From CAVTHK01 sp964552235 (GTDB lineage: Bacteria; Spirochaetota; Spirochaetia; SZUA-6; CAVTHK01): a stretch of DNA of 39,850 nt. Position numbers and translations under genes: made by a program. Of this stretch, positions 1-8,546 are shown one piece after another (within the stretch, counting starts at the first letter, position 1; the number at the start of each line of letters is the position of its first letter). The DNA lies in assembly GCA_964552235.1 (NCBI GenBank), contig CAZKGO010000041.1, positions 1-39,850 on the forward strand, written 5' to 3'. The notes below the pieces were generated by a model. It made no database searches. It was not told where the DNA came from and saw nothing but the letters and a program-made list of their open reading frames with translations.

Positions 1-892
1 GCATCAGCGCGCCGCGCGGCCTCAGCCCGAGGGAGAGATCGGGGTGGCTGCGGGCGAGGCTCGCCGGATCGAGAAAGAAGTGCTCGCCCGCCACCGCGAA
101 CAGCTCCGCGGCGTCCTCGCCCGCGTACAGGTCGAGGATTCCGCCTCCGCGATCCAGGAGCCTGAGGTTCTCGCTCGCGATGCGCGTCCACTCAGCCGCG
201 GTCCGGGCGTCCATGAGCAGCCGGGGAAAGCCGTCGACCTCGCCGTCTTCGCCGTCGACGGCGTGCATGAACTCGTGGATGCCCACGTGCATGAGGCCGT
301 GCGCCGGCGAAAAGCCCTCAAGCAGCGCGGGCAGCGACAGGATCACGGTCGAGGTCTGGCTGGGCGCCATCCCGAGCATGTCGCCGCGTCGGGCCCGCAC
401 CTCGTAGTCCTCGTCGAAGCTCTCGGGGTAGACGAGCACCTCGACGACGCTGCGGTAGGTCCACTCCTCGAGGCCGAACACGGGGATCACGGCGCTCGCC
501 GCCACGAGCACGCGGGCCAGGTCGCTCGCCGGCACGTCGACGCCGGTGACGCGCTTCTCCGCCAGAAACAGCGCCACCGCGCGCCGGAACCGCGCGCGCC
601 CCGCCTCGTCGAGCGCCCGGAACCAGGGCACGTGGCGCTCCAGCAGCGCCTGCCACTGCTGCGGAAAGGGCTCGCCGAGCACGCGCGCGCGCCTGCGCGG
701 CGCGCGGGCAGCAGCGGCGGAGACAGCGGCAAAGGCGGCGGCGGCTGCGGAGGCCGCAGCCGCCCCGCGGGCTGCGGCGGCGAGCCCGCTGGAGGCGAGC
801 CAGCCGATGGCGGCGCAGACGGCGGCCGCGGCGCCGGCGAGGGCAAAAGCCCCGCGCAGGGCCGCGCGCACCCGTTCCTCGGGCAGGATCAC
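1..892 (-). CDS. mtfA: MtfA-like zinc peptidase (M90 family), 3' end cut by window edge
   Basis: The minus strand encodes a protein still open at base 1. After an N-terminal helix (about residues 14-34) and an Ala-rich stretch comes an M90/MtfA-type domain: a WFRALDEAGRARF segment, then LFLAEKRVTG, then the zinc motif HEFMH (HExxH) followed by AVDGEDGEVDGFP, and further on GEDAAELFAVAGEHFF, which corresponds to the MtfA C-terminal block AEFFAVxSExFF with its third ligand region. In enterobacteria MtfA is a soluble peptidase that binds the glucose repressor Mlc; that role is not implied here. I chose the GTG at 890-892 because it follows a promoter-like TTGCGC-18-TACCCT by six bases and there is no Shine-Dalgarno sequence. 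The frame has a stop at 944-946. The possible N-terminal membrane helix is unlike the E. coli protein. Confidence 0.85.
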   Translation of the reverse strand, partial: MILPEERVRAALRGAFALAGAAAAVCAAIGWLASSGLAAAARGAAAASAAAAAFAAVSAAAARAPRRRARVLGEPFPQQWQALLERHVPWFRALDEAGRARFRRAVALFLAEKRVTGVDVPASDLARVLVAASAVIPVFGLEEWTYRSVVEVLVYPESFDEDYEVRARRGDMLGMAPSQTSTVILSLPALLEGFSPAHGLMHVGIHEFMHAVDGEDGEVDGFPRLLMDARTAAEWTRIASENLRLLDRGGGILDLYAGEDAAELFAVAGEHFFLDPASLARSHPDLSLGLRPRGALM

Positions 893-898
893 GCTGTC

Positions 899-928
899 AG
901 GGTAAGGCGAAGGTCGACTGCGGCGCAA
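899..928 (-). promoter_or_regulatory. Promoter of mtfA-like gene, leaderless layout
   Basis: On the minus strand TTGCGC (923-928), an 18-base spacer and TACCCT (899-904) end six bases before the GTG start. This spacing would put the transcription start at or next to the start codon. The -35 match is moderate. Confidence 0.4.
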
Positions 929-953
929 CCGGCGGCGCGCCGATCATCTGGGT

Positions 954-1691
954 ATGTCCCGGAGCATCCACGCGGCCCTGCGCCGCGCTTGCGCACTCGC
1001 GGCGGCGGTTCTCGCGGTCTCGGCGCGGCCGCTCGCCGCCGAGACCCTTGCGGTGACGCGCCTGTACTCGGGCGTCGTCGGCGCCCACGGCAGCGTCGAG
1101 ATCTCCCTTACTTTCGCCGCCGGCGCCGTGGCGGGGTGGTACAGGCCTGCCGACGGCGGTCCGCAGAAGACGCTCGAGGGCCGCAGCCAAGACGGACGCC
1201 TCGAGCTGCGGGCCATCGACCAGACCGGTCGGACCGAAGCGCTCGTGTCGTGCCTGGCGCCGCGGGGCGGAACGCTGCGGGGCGTCTGGCAGGAGGCCGG
1301 CCGCAGGCTCGCCTTCGGAGCCGACGAAGTGGCCAACGATCTGCCGGCCGCGCAGCTGATCAACGGCCACTACGTGCGCCGCGATGCCGGCTCGGGCGGT
1401 GCGATCGACCTTCTTCTTCTCGATGATGGCCGCGTCAAGGTCCAGGCCTATTCGCTGTGGGCGGGCGCCGGAGGAGCCGCGCTTGCCGGCGACGTGGCAG
1501 GCTACGCCGAGCTCCAAGGCGAAATCCTCCAGGTGGCTGCAGACGACGGGTGCCTGCTCCTCATCGAGCCGGTCGAGGGCGGCCTCGCGGTCAGGCAGGA
1601 GGGGCGCTGCCGGGCGGTGTTCAGCGGCAGCTACCTGCGGCGCAGCGCCGTGGTGCCGGACTGGGAGACCTTCCGCTGGGTGACCGAGTGA
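954..1691 (+). CDS. Secreted protein of unknown function
   Basis: This is a 245-residue protein with a clear Sec signal peptide: basic MSRSIHAALRR, a hydrophobic Ala/Leu core, and a likely cleavage after RPLAAE or PLAA near residue 29. The mature part looks mainly beta-stranded, with alternating short hydrophobic strands such as SVEISLTF and IDLLLLDD and repeated Gly-Arg turns. It has two Cys (in VSCLAP and DDGCLLL) and a third in EGRCRAV near the C-terminus. I recognise no family. It is divergent from the mtfA-like gene with only 61 bases between the starts. A convincing Shine-Dalgarno sequence is missing. It is probably periplasmic or exported; function unknown. Confidence 0.65.
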   Translation: MSRSIHAALRRACALAAAVLAVSARPLAAETLAVTRLYSGVVGAHGSVEISLTFAAGAVAGWYRPADGGPQKTLEGRSQDGRLELRAIDQTGRTEALVSCLAPRGGTLRGVWQEAGRRLAFGADEVANDLPAAQLINGHYVRRDAGSGGAIDLLLLDDGRVKVQAYSLWAGAGGAALAGDVAGYAELQGEILQVAADDGCLLLIEPVEGGLAVRQEGRCRAVFSGSYLRRSAVVPDWETFRWVTE

Positions 1692-1733
1692 CGGCGGCCG
1701 CTCGCGCGGGAACCGGAGGGCCGCCGCCCGCCG

Positions 1734-1763
1734 TTGACATACCGTCGCAGCCGCCTCTATCGT
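1734..1763 (+). promoter_or_regulatory. Promoter of glcD, leaderless layout
   Basis: TTGACA (1734-1739, perfect -35), an 18-base spacer and TATCGT (1758-1763) are followed seven bases later by the ATG at 1771. No Shine-Dalgarno sequence lies before the ATG, so the mRNA probably starts at or beside the start codon. Confidence 0.6.
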
Positions 1764-1770
1764 TCGATCC

Positions 1771-3171
1771 ATGTACAAACCGCTGACCGAAGCCGTGTTG
1801 CTCAAGCTGAGCGGGATCGTGGGCGAGGCGAACCTGCTCGTGAAGCCCGACGCCATCGAGCCGTACTCCCACGACGAAGTCGCCGAGCTCCATCGCGCCC
1901 CCGAGGCTGTGGCGCGCCCGACGACGACCGCCCAGGTGTCGGCGATCATGAAGCTGGCGCAGGCCGAGCGCTTTCCCGTGACCCCGCGCGGCCTCGGCCA
2001 GGGCCTCAGCGGCGGCGCGGTGCCCGCCGAGGGCGGCCTGGTGCTGTCCCTCGAGCGCATGAACCGCATCCTCGAGATCGACACCGAGAACCTGGTCGCC
2101 ACAGTCGAGCCCGGGGTGATCACAGGCAACCTGCACCGCGCCGTGGAGGAGCGGGGGCTGTTCTATCCACCGGACCCCGCGAGCCTCGACTCCTGCTCGA
2201 TCGGCGGCAACATCGCCGAGAACTCCGGCGGGCCGCGGGCGGTCAAGTACGGGGTCACCAAGGACTACGTCGTTGGGCTTGAGGCCGTGCTGCCCAGCGG
2301 CGAGATCGTCACGATGGGCGGCAAGGTGATGAAGAACGTGACCGGCTACAGCCTCATCCAGCTGCTGCTCGGCTCCGAAGGCACGCTGGCGATCATCACG
2401 AAGATCCTCCTGCGCCTGATTCCGCTGCCCAAGGAGCGGATCGATCTCCTCGTGCCGTTCGACGACATCCGCTCGGCCACGAAGTCGGTGGCCCAGATCA
2501 TCGAGGCCAAGATCGTTCCGGTGGCCCTTGAGTTCATGGAGCGCGACAGCCTCCTCGCCTGCGAGCGGCTGCTCGAGCGCGAGGTGCCGTTCCGCGAGCA
2601 GGCGGCGCACCTGCTGATCACCCTCGACGGCGCCGACCGCGCGTCGATCGACGCCGACAGCGAGCGGATCGGCGAGATCTGCCTGGCCAACGGCGCCGTC
2701 GACGTCCTGGTGGCCGACAACGCGCCGACCCGCGACCGCCTGTGGGAGGCGCGGAAAAAGCTCATCGACGCCGTCAAGCACTTGAGCCCCCAGAAGATCA
2801 TGGAGACCATGGACATCGTGGTGCCCCGCTCCGCGATCCCGGACATGCTCGACCGCGTCAGGGACATCGCGAAGGAAGAGCGGCTGAACATCATCAGCTT
2901 CGGCCACGCCGGCGACGGCAACATCCACGTGTGCGTGGTCAAGGACATGGACGACGCGGCCTGGCGGAACAAGATGCCGGTCGCAGCCGAGCGCATCTAC
3001 ACCGCCTGCGTCGCCCTCGGCGGCATGATCACCGCCGAGCACGGCGTGGGGCTCGTGCGCAGGCAGTACCTGCACCACAACGTGGACGGCGTCCAGCTCC
3101 AGCTCATGAAGCGCATCAAGGAGACCTTCGACCCGGACTACCTGCTGAACCCGGCCAAGATCTTCCCGTAG
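1771..3171 (+). CDS. glcD: FAD-linked 2-hydroxyacid oxidase, GlcD type
   Basis: A 466-residue protein of normal length for the glycolate oxidase GlcD / D-lactate dehydrogenase family (FAD_binding_4 plus FAD-oxidase C). Near residues 70-80 it has PRGLGQGLSGGAVP, the FAD pyrophosphate loop, then DPAS and SCSIGGNIAENSGGPRAVKYG (about 150-165), typical of this family. The C-terminal part carries ISFGHAGDGNIHVCVV and MITAEHGVGLVRR, the metal and substrate-binding region, ending in LLNPAKIFP. It oxidises a 2-hydroxyacid such as glycolate or D-lactate to the oxoacid. No GlcE or GlcF subunit or iron-sulfur partner lies nearby, so the electron acceptor is unknown. It is monocistronic and converges on the Uma2-family gene with stops seven bases apart. 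Confidence 0.93.
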   Translation: MYKPLTEAVLLKLSGIVGEANLLVKPDAIEPYSHDEVAELHRAPEAVARPTTTAQVSAIMKLAQAERFPVTPRGLGQGLSGGAVPAEGGLVLSLERMNRILEIDTENLVATVEPGVITGNLHRAVEERGLFYPPDPASLDSCSIGGNIAENSGGPRAVKYGVTKDYVVGLEAVLPSGEIVTMGGKVMKNVTGYSLIQLLLGSEGTLAIITKILLRLIPLPKERIDLLVPFDDIRSATKSVAQIIEAKIVPVALEFMERDSLLACERLLEREVPFREQAAHLLITLDGADRASIDADSERIGEICLANGAVDVLVADNAPTRDRLWEARKKLIDAVKHLSPQKIMETMDIVVPRSAIPDMLDRVRDIAKEERLNIISFGHAGDGNIHVCVVKDMDDAAWRNKMPVAAERIYTACVALGGMITAEHGVGLVRRQYLHHNVDGVQLQLMKRIKETFDPDYLLNPAKIFP

Positions 3172-3177
3172 GCGCCC

Positions 3178-3775
3178 TCAGGCGTCGGCGAACAGCTCCT
3201 CGAGCCGCAGCTCGAACCCCGCGCACACCGTGGATCGAAGCGTGGCTGCGCCGAGGAGCGTTTCGGCTTCGCCGTAGCGCTTGTCGTCACCGAGCCCGGT
3301 GGACGTGGACGCAGCGGTTGCCGATGTCGACGATCCAGTACTCCGGCACGCCGTGGCGCTCGTACAGATCCCTCTTGACCCGCATGTCCTTGGCCGCCGT
3401 GTAGGGCGAGAGGATCTCGATCGCCGGGTCGGGCGCTCCGCGGCATCCGCGGGGCGTGATCTTGGAGCGATCGCAGATCACCGAGACGCCGGGCTGCACG
3501 ACCGTGTCCACTTGGTCGTCGTCCTGACCCGGGCTTTCAGGCAGGAGAACGTCGAACGGTGCGATGAAAGCTCGGCACGCGCTGCCCCTGAGGTGCATGT
3601 AGATGCGCGCGGCCAGGCCAGTGGCGAGCCCCTGGTGCGAGGACGAAGGCGCGGGACTTATGTTCCAGGCCTCGCCCTCGATCAGCTCCCAGCGCTCGTC
3701 GTCGGGCCGGGTGCGGTAGTCCCCGCAGGTGTAGTGGCGATCGGTCTTCTTGAGCGGCAGTCCCATCTTCGCCAT
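3178..3775 (-). pseudogene. Uma2-family (DUF820) restriction-endonuclease-like protein, frameshifted
   Basis: The first frame starts at ATG 3775 and gives MAKMGLPLKK, then YTCGDYRTRPDDERWELIEGEAW (the family start), PSSSHQGLATGLAARI, a PDxxxE-like core around VQPGVSVICDRSKI, PDPAIEILSPYTAAKDMRVK and EYWIVDIGNRCVHVHRAR. It stops at 3287-3289. The expected tail continues in the next frame as GDDKRYGEAETLLGAATLRS and VCAGFELRLEELFADA with a stop at 3178-3180. One extra base near 3290-3293 explains the break. Uma2 proteins have a PD-(D/E)xK nuclease fold, usually of unknown role. The gene is either recently inactivated or affected by a consensus error; only the C-terminal 38 residues are displaced. 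TATGAT five bases before the ATG may be the -10 box. Confidence 0.8.
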
Positions 3776-3848
3776 GCTTCATCATACAGAGAATGAAGGC
3801 GGCGCGCCTGCTGCCTTTGCCCCTGCGGCGGGCCGTGCCTGCAAGCGA

Positions 3849-5690
3849 CTATCGGTCGCTGTCCGCCTCGCCGGCGACGATTTCGCGGTAGCGGCCGGGG
3901 GTGATGCCCTCGTGCTTCTTGAACGCCCTGATGAGCGCGTTGGCGCTGGTGTAGCCGACCCGCTCGGCCACCTCCTGGAGAGCGAGCCCGTCCTCGCCCA
4001 TGAGCTCCTTGGCGTGGGTGATGCGCACGTGCGCGATCAGGTCGAGCAGGCTCTGCCCTGTCGTCTCGCGGAACAGCTTCGAGATGTAGCCCTGACCCAT
4101 TCCGAAGCGCTCCGCGATCATGCCGATGCTGAGGTTGACGTCGGCGTAGGTCTGCATCACGTACTCCCGGATCTCCCAGGACAGGCGGTTGTCCTTTCTG
4201 ATGTCCCGCATGAGCCGGCAGACGTCGAGCACCACCTCCACGACCTCCCGCTCCAGGGAGGCAAGCGAAACCTCTTCGGAGAGAAGGCGCATCAGCGGCT
4301 GGATCTCCTCGGTGAGCGCGCGCTGGCGCGACTCATCCACGGCGGCCACCGCCTCGGCGAGCAGATTGTACATGTCGAAGATGAAGCACTTGAGGCTCTG
4401 TATGGACACCTCGCCGGCCCTGAGGTTGCGTTCGGCGATCAGGCGGAGGGTTTCCTCCGCTTTCTCCTCGTCGCCCGCGCGCACGGCGTTGAACAGCTGC
4501 TGCTCGGTCTCGAGGGAGCAGCGGTAGACGGATCTGCGGGTCCTCACGTCGGCGTAGCGGATGACCGATTCCGAACCGACGACGAGCTTGTACTCGAGGG
4601 CGTCGAGGGCCTCCTGGAACGTCTGGGGGATGGACTCGACCCCGCTCACGATCGTGCTCACGCCGACCGTGGTCCGCAGCCCGAAGGATTCGCGGAGGTA
4701 GCTCCTTGTCGCCCCGATGATGGCGTCGATGTCGCTGTTCCACTCGGGCGCGGACAGCAGTCTCAGGCTCACGATGCAGGCGAGCATGTCGTGGTACTCC
4801 GTGACAAAGCCGCGGTGCGTCCTGTTGATGATGGCCTCCACGGAGTTCGCGATGATGAGGGAGGCCAGGCGCTTTCCCGCGTCGGCGTGCGGCGTCTGCG
4901 GGGCAGGAGGTTCCTCGGAGTGCACGATGAAGACCGCGTGGTAGGGGGAGAACGGCACCATTCCGAAGTCGGCGAACGCCTGCTCGAGCTCCGCCGTGTC
5001 GGCGAACCTGCCGCGCAGGAGCCTGCGCAGGAAGTTCTGCCTCACGACGGCGTTGTTCCGGCGGAGGTCGGAGTCGACCCTGTCCTTCCAGCGCAGGGTG
5101 GCCAAAACTGCTTCGCGCAGTATTGCGTACTCATCGCCTCCGTCGGTGCGGATCCCGGCGAGGTAAGCCATGTCCCGCGTCACCTCGGAAATGCGGGCGT
5201 AGTTCCTCTTGGCAAAGCTCACCGCCATCAGCCCGCCAGCGGCCAGGCAAGCCGCGAGCGCGAGGATCGTGACCGTCTGCAGGGAGGTGACGGGGCCCAT
5301 CAGCGCCTGTTCGGGCATTGCGGAGATCACCTTCCAGCCCGAGACGGGCTCGGTCACCGAGGCGAGGAGAAGCCCCTTGCCGGTGCGCGAGGGCATCTTG
5401 TCGTAGCGGAGGCCTGCGGGAATCGCCTCGCCTCCGACCTCCGCCACGACCCGGTTCTCTCCGTCGAGGATCACGATGGATTCCTGCTTGTTCCACGCCA
5501 GCACCCCGAGGGTTTCGGTGAACCACGCCCTGTCCACGAGCATCACAAGAGTTGCCCGGGCCGGCAGGGACCTGTCATCGGGGAGCGACCTCAGGCAGGC
5601 CACAGCATCGTCCAGGACCACGAACCGCCTCTCGTTCGCGCTCTTCATGCGCGCGAGCCAGTCCCGGTAGGAACGTGTTGCGGGCCAGCT
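3849..5690 (-). CDS. AraC-family regulator with extracellular sensor, YesN-like, N-terminally truncated
   Basis: The C-terminus is an AraC/HTH_18 domain (about 3870-4190) with two helix-turn-helix units: LSIGMIAERFGMGQGYISKL and LQEVAERVGYTSANALIRAF, then HEGITPGRYR. Before it lies a middle domain resembling a degenerate cyclase domain (VGVSTIVSGVESIPQTFQEA), and before that one membrane helix (VTILALAACLAAGGLMAV) preceded by half of an extracellular sensor (SYRDWLARM, VMLVDRAWF, SIVILDGENRVV). Intact relatives are about 750 residues and begin with a membrane helix and the other half of the sensor. That part is missing: upstream of about 5690 the frame stays open to 6008 but its sequence no longer resembles the family. 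ATG 5648 is the first plausible start. It is divergent from the binding-protein gene it presumably regulated, and probably non-functional as a transmembrane sensor. Confidence 0.82.
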   Translation of the reverse strand, partial: SWPATRSYRDWLARMKSANERRFVVLDDAVACLRSLPDDRSLPARATLVMLVDRAWFTETLGVLAWNKQESIVILDGENRVVAEVGGEAIPAGLRYDKMPSRTGKGLLLASVTEPVSGWKVISAMPEQALMGPVTSLQTVTILALAACLAAGGLMAVSFAKRNYARISEVTRDMAYLAGIRTDGGDEYAILREAVLATLRWKDRVDSDLRRNNAVVRQNFLRRLLRGRFADTAELEQAFADFGMVPFSPYHAVFIVHSEEPPAPQTPHADAGKRLASLIIANSVEAIINRTHRGFVTEYHDMLACIVSLRLLSAPEWNSDIDAIIGATRSYLRESFGLRTTVGVSTIVSGVESIPQTFQEALDALEYKLVVGSESVIRYADVRTRRSVYRCSLETEQQLFNAVRAGDEEKAEETLRLIAERNLRAGEVSIQSLKCFIFDMYNLLAEAVAAVDESRQRALTEEIQPLMRLLSEEVSLASLEREVVEVVLDVCRLMRDIRKDNRLSWEIREYVMQTYADVNLSIGMIAERFGMGQGYISKLFRETTGQSLLDLIAHVRITHAKELMGEDGLALQEVAERVGYTSANALIRAFKKHEGITPGRYREIVAGEADSDR

Positions 5691-5753
5691 ATTTCTTCTC
5701 GGTCTCGCCAAGTTGCGTTGCCGTTGCTCGCCAGCTACCAACACGGCGACGAA

Positions 5754-5825
5754 GGGGCACGCCAGGACTCGAACGGCACCAGATTGGCGGAATGCGCTGA
5801 GCTCGTTGGCTGTCCGATGTGCCCC
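5754..5825 (-). other. tRNA-like sequence, probably a relic
   Basis: The 72-base stretch on the minus strand begins GGGGCAC and ends GTGCCCC, a perfect 7-bp acceptor-like stem, and just before the end has GTTCGAGTCC, the tRNA T-loop consensus. The T-stem, D-arm and anticodon stem do not pair properly, so it is not a working tRNA. It lies at the point where the AraC gene loses its front end. Confidence 0.25.
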
Positions 5826-5953
5826 GGGGTGCAATGGGCCCTGGCAGGACGCAGAAACAGGGCTGGCGAGAAACGCCGGATTTTGCGCCAAATCGCGAAG
5901 CGAGGGCTGGCAAGAAACACAATGGGGTAAGACCCCCAATAGGGAGGTGTTGT

Positions 5954-7539
5954 ATGAGAATAGCGTTGGTATGGTTCCTCGCCGCAATCCTCGTCCTGGT
6001 CGCGGCAACGGCCATTGCCGGGCCCGCGTCCGGGGCTCCGGCCGCGGGCGCGCAGAAAGTCAAGATCACCTACTGGAAGGAGTTGAACGCCGACAAGCTC
6101 GCCCCGATCTTCAAGAACCTGGGTGAAAGCGACCTGTACAAGGAGCTGCAGAAGAGGCTCAACATCGAGATCGAGTTCCTGCATGCCCCGTCGAGCAACG
6201 TGAGGGACCAGTTCAACCTCATCGTGGCATCCCGGGACCTGCCGGACATCATGGAGTGGGACCTGTTCAGCTACCCGGGCGGCCCTGCCAAGGCCATCGC
6301 CGATGGCGTTACCCAGCGTCACAACGAGATCTTCGACAAGTACGCGCCCAACCTGACCGCCCTGTACAAGAGGAATCCGCTGTGGGTCAAGCAGGCCAAG
6401 CTCGACGACGGCAGCTTCTACGCCTTCCCGTTCATCCGCGGCCACGCGGCGCTGGCGGTCTGGAACGGCCCCATGTTCCGCAAGGACTGGCTGGACGAGG
6501 TAGGCCTCAAGCCGCCCACGACGATCGACGAGTGGTACGCGGCCCTCACGGCGTTCAAGCAGAAAAAGGGCATCCAGTATCCCTTCAGCTTCCGCCAGAA
6601 GGCCCAAGGGCAGGACGGCAACGACCTGTTCTTCGGCAACGCTCTGCCCGGCGCCTGGGGAGTGGCGCGCGGGTTCTTCCTCGGCGAAAAGGGAGAGGTC
6701 CTCTATGGGCCGATGCAGCCAGGCTGGAAGGACTCTGTAGCCACGATGTCCAAGTGGTTCAAGGAAGGCCTGATCGACCCCGACTTCCCTGTGCAGGACA
6801 CCCAGACCTGGCGCGCCAAGGTCATGGGCAACAAGGCCGGTGCCATGATCACCAACGTCGGCGGCGGCACAGGCTTCTTCTACGACAACGTGAAGAAGAC
6901 CAATCCCACCTTCGCCCTCGTGGGCGTTCCTGACCCGGTGCTCAAGGCCGGGCAGAAGAGCCGCTTCGGCCAGAAGGACTGGGAGGTGCACATCCCGAGC
7001 AGGGCGTTCATCACGCCGCTGAACAAGAAAGTGGCCGACAGCGCCAGGCTCCTGGACTACGGTTACGGCAAAGAAGGCGATATCCTGTTCAACTTCGGCG
7101 TGGAGGGCAAGAGCTTCAACTGGGTCAACGGCTACCCCAAGTACACCGACATCATCACCAGGGATCCGAACTACGCCATGGCCGTGGCCATGAGCCGCTG
7201 GATGCGTTCGCACTACGACGGCCCGTTCGTCCAGCGGATCGAGTATTTCGAGCAGTTCATGGCCTACCCGGACCAGGTCGCCTGCGCCAAGACGTGGAGA
7301 GAGGGTCGGACTTTAGCTGGAGGATGCCGCGCATCGCCTTCACGGCCGAAGAGAGCACCAAGATGGCGACGATCATGACCGAGTTGGACGTCTACGCCGA
7401 CGAGATGCTCATCAAGGGCATCATGGGACAGGTCGGGCTCGATCAGTGGGACAGCTATCTTGCGCAACTCAAGAAGCTCAGGGTCGATGAGGCCCTGGCG
7501 GTATACAAGGCGGCCCTGGAGCGCTACAACAAGCGCTGA
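5954..7539 (+). pseudogene. Extracellular sugar-binding protein of an LplB-type ABC importer (LipO-like), frameshifted near the C-terminus
   Basis: Translation starts at ATG 5954 after the Shine-Dalgarno GGGAGGTG. A Sec signal peptide (MRIALVWFLAAILVLVAATA) has no lipobox Cys. The rest matches the large (about 530-residue) binding proteins that accompany LplB/YtcP permeases: KVKITYWKELNADK, SRDLPDIMEWDLF, ALYKRNPLWVKQ, FRKDWLDEVGLKPPTTIDEWY and GLIDPDFPVQDTQTW. The first frame breaks near 7292-7307 after CAKTW and would run to 7378 in unrelated sequence. The correct ending (SDFSWRMPRIAFTAEES, then ALERYNKR) is in the next frame to the stop at 7537-7539. Loss of one base explains it. It should bind an oligosaccharide outside the cytoplasmic membrane. 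The same transport locus has other lesions. Confidence 0.85.
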
Positions 7540-7560
7540 GCTCATGCTGCAGTCAACGGC

Positions 7561-7589
7561 GGGCCGGGCGGAGCCGCATCGCCCGGCCC
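7561..7589 (+). terminator. Intercistronic hairpin between binding protein and permease
   Basis: A perfect 10-bp inverted repeat, GGGCCGGGCG (7561-7570) and CGCCCGGCCC (7580-7589), with a 9-base loop and then TCCCTCTCT. In this position it probably reduces permease expression relative to the binding protein, or stabilises the upstream mRNA end. Confidence 0.5.
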
Positions 7590-7606
7590 TCCCTCTCTGA
7601 AAAGGC

Positions 7607-8536
7607 ATGATGACGAACACCAAGAGAAGCCTGCTGGCCGCCCTCGCCAGAGATCTCACCCAGAACCGTTACGTCTACGTCATGGCCGTGCCGGTGCTGC
7701 TGTACTACACCCTGTTCCACTACGGCCCCATGTACGGCGCCATCATCGCCTTCAAGGACTTCAGCCCGATCAAGGGCATCCTGGGCAGCCCGTGGGCGGG
7801 ATTAGCCCACTTCCGGGCCTTCTTCTCGAGCTACTACCTCGTCAGGATCGTGCGCAACACGATCCTCATCAACCTCGGCATACTGGTCTTCGGTTTCCCC
7901 ATGCCGATCCTGCTGGCGATCCTCCTGAACGAGGTGCGCGTCAGCTCGTTCAAGCGCTTCGTCCAGACCGTGAGCTACCTGCCGCACTTCATCTCCGTCA
8001 TGATCGTGTGCGGCCTCATCATCAACTTTACGTCGCGCGACGGGCTGATCAACGACCTGATCGCGGCCCTGGGCGGGGAGCGCGTTTCGCTTCTGCTCAA
8101 GCCCGAGCTGTTCCGTCCCATCTACATCATATCCGACATCTGGCAGGCCACGGGCTGGAGCTCGATCATCTACCTGGCCGCTCTTTCCGCAGTCGACCCC
8201 CAGCTCTACGAGGCGGCTGAGATGGACGGGGCCGGACGCCTGCGCAAGATTTGGAGCATCTCCCTGCCCGGCATCCTGCCCACGGTCATGATCCTGCTCG
8301 TCCTGCGGATGGGGACGCTGATGAGCATCGGCTTCGAAAAGGTGATCCTGCTCGTCAATCCCAATACGCTGGAGACCGGCGACGTGATCTCGTCCTTTGT
8401 CTACAGGAGGGGCATTCTGGAGTTCAGCTTCAGCTACTCGGCGGCCGTCGGACTCTTCAACTCGGTGATCAACTTCTCTCTGCTGCTCGCGTCGAACGGG
8501 ATGGCCCGGCGCCTGAACCAGGCGAGCCTGTTCTAG
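7607..8536 (+). CDS. ABC sugar transporter permease, LplB family
   Basis: A 309-residue integral membrane protein, normal length and uninterrupted. It starts RYVYVMAVPVLLYYTLFHYGPMYG and continues IIAFKDFSPIKGI, as in LplB/YteP permeases, with about six membrane helices. The cytoplasmic EAA loop that contacts the ATPase is YEAAEMDGAGRLRKIWSISLPGI (about residues 203-225). The signature SYLPHFISVMIVCGLI is typical of this family. No ATPase gene is nearby, which is usual since these importers share an MsmK-type ATPase. ATG 7607 is followed immediately by a second ATG, and AAAAGG lies directly upstream. It is the only apparently intact gene of the locus; its partner permease downstream is broken. 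Confidence 0.9.
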   Translation: MMTNTKRSLLAALARDLTQNRYVYVMAVPVLLYYTLFHYGPMYGAIIAFKDFSPIKGILGSPWAGLAHFRAFFSSYYLVRIVRNTILINLGILVFGFPMPILLAILLNEVRVSSFKRFVQTVSYLPHFISVMIVCGLIINFTSRDGLINDLIAALGGERVSLLLKPELFRPIYIISDIWQATGWSSIIYLAALSAVDPQLYEAAEMDGAGRLRKIWSISLPGILPTVMILLVLRMGTLMSIGFEKVILLVNPNTLETGDVISSFVYRRGILEFSFSYSAAVGLFNSVINFSLLLASNGMARRLNQASLF

Positions 8537-8546
8537 GGAGCTGCTC

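Noticed and set aside
701..800. Repeat array or CRISPR in the GGC/GCG-rich tract
   Set aside because: The repetition is the Ala-rich coding segment of the MtfA-like protein, with no regular spacers or exact repeats.
44..1426. Long plus-strand open frame of 460 codons at the left end
   Set aside because: Its protein is Arg/Gly/Ala-rich without motifs and lies opposite the MtfA-like gene and over the secreted-protein gene in another frame. High GC makes such antisense frames common.
5754..5825. Functional tRNA gene
   Set aside because: Only the acceptor-like stem and T-loop match; D-arm, T-stem and anticodon stem do not pair.
5735..6069. Open frames on both strands upstream of the regulator as its missing N-terminus
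   Set aside because: None of the three minus-strand frames shows a membrane helix or the sensor motifs expected there.
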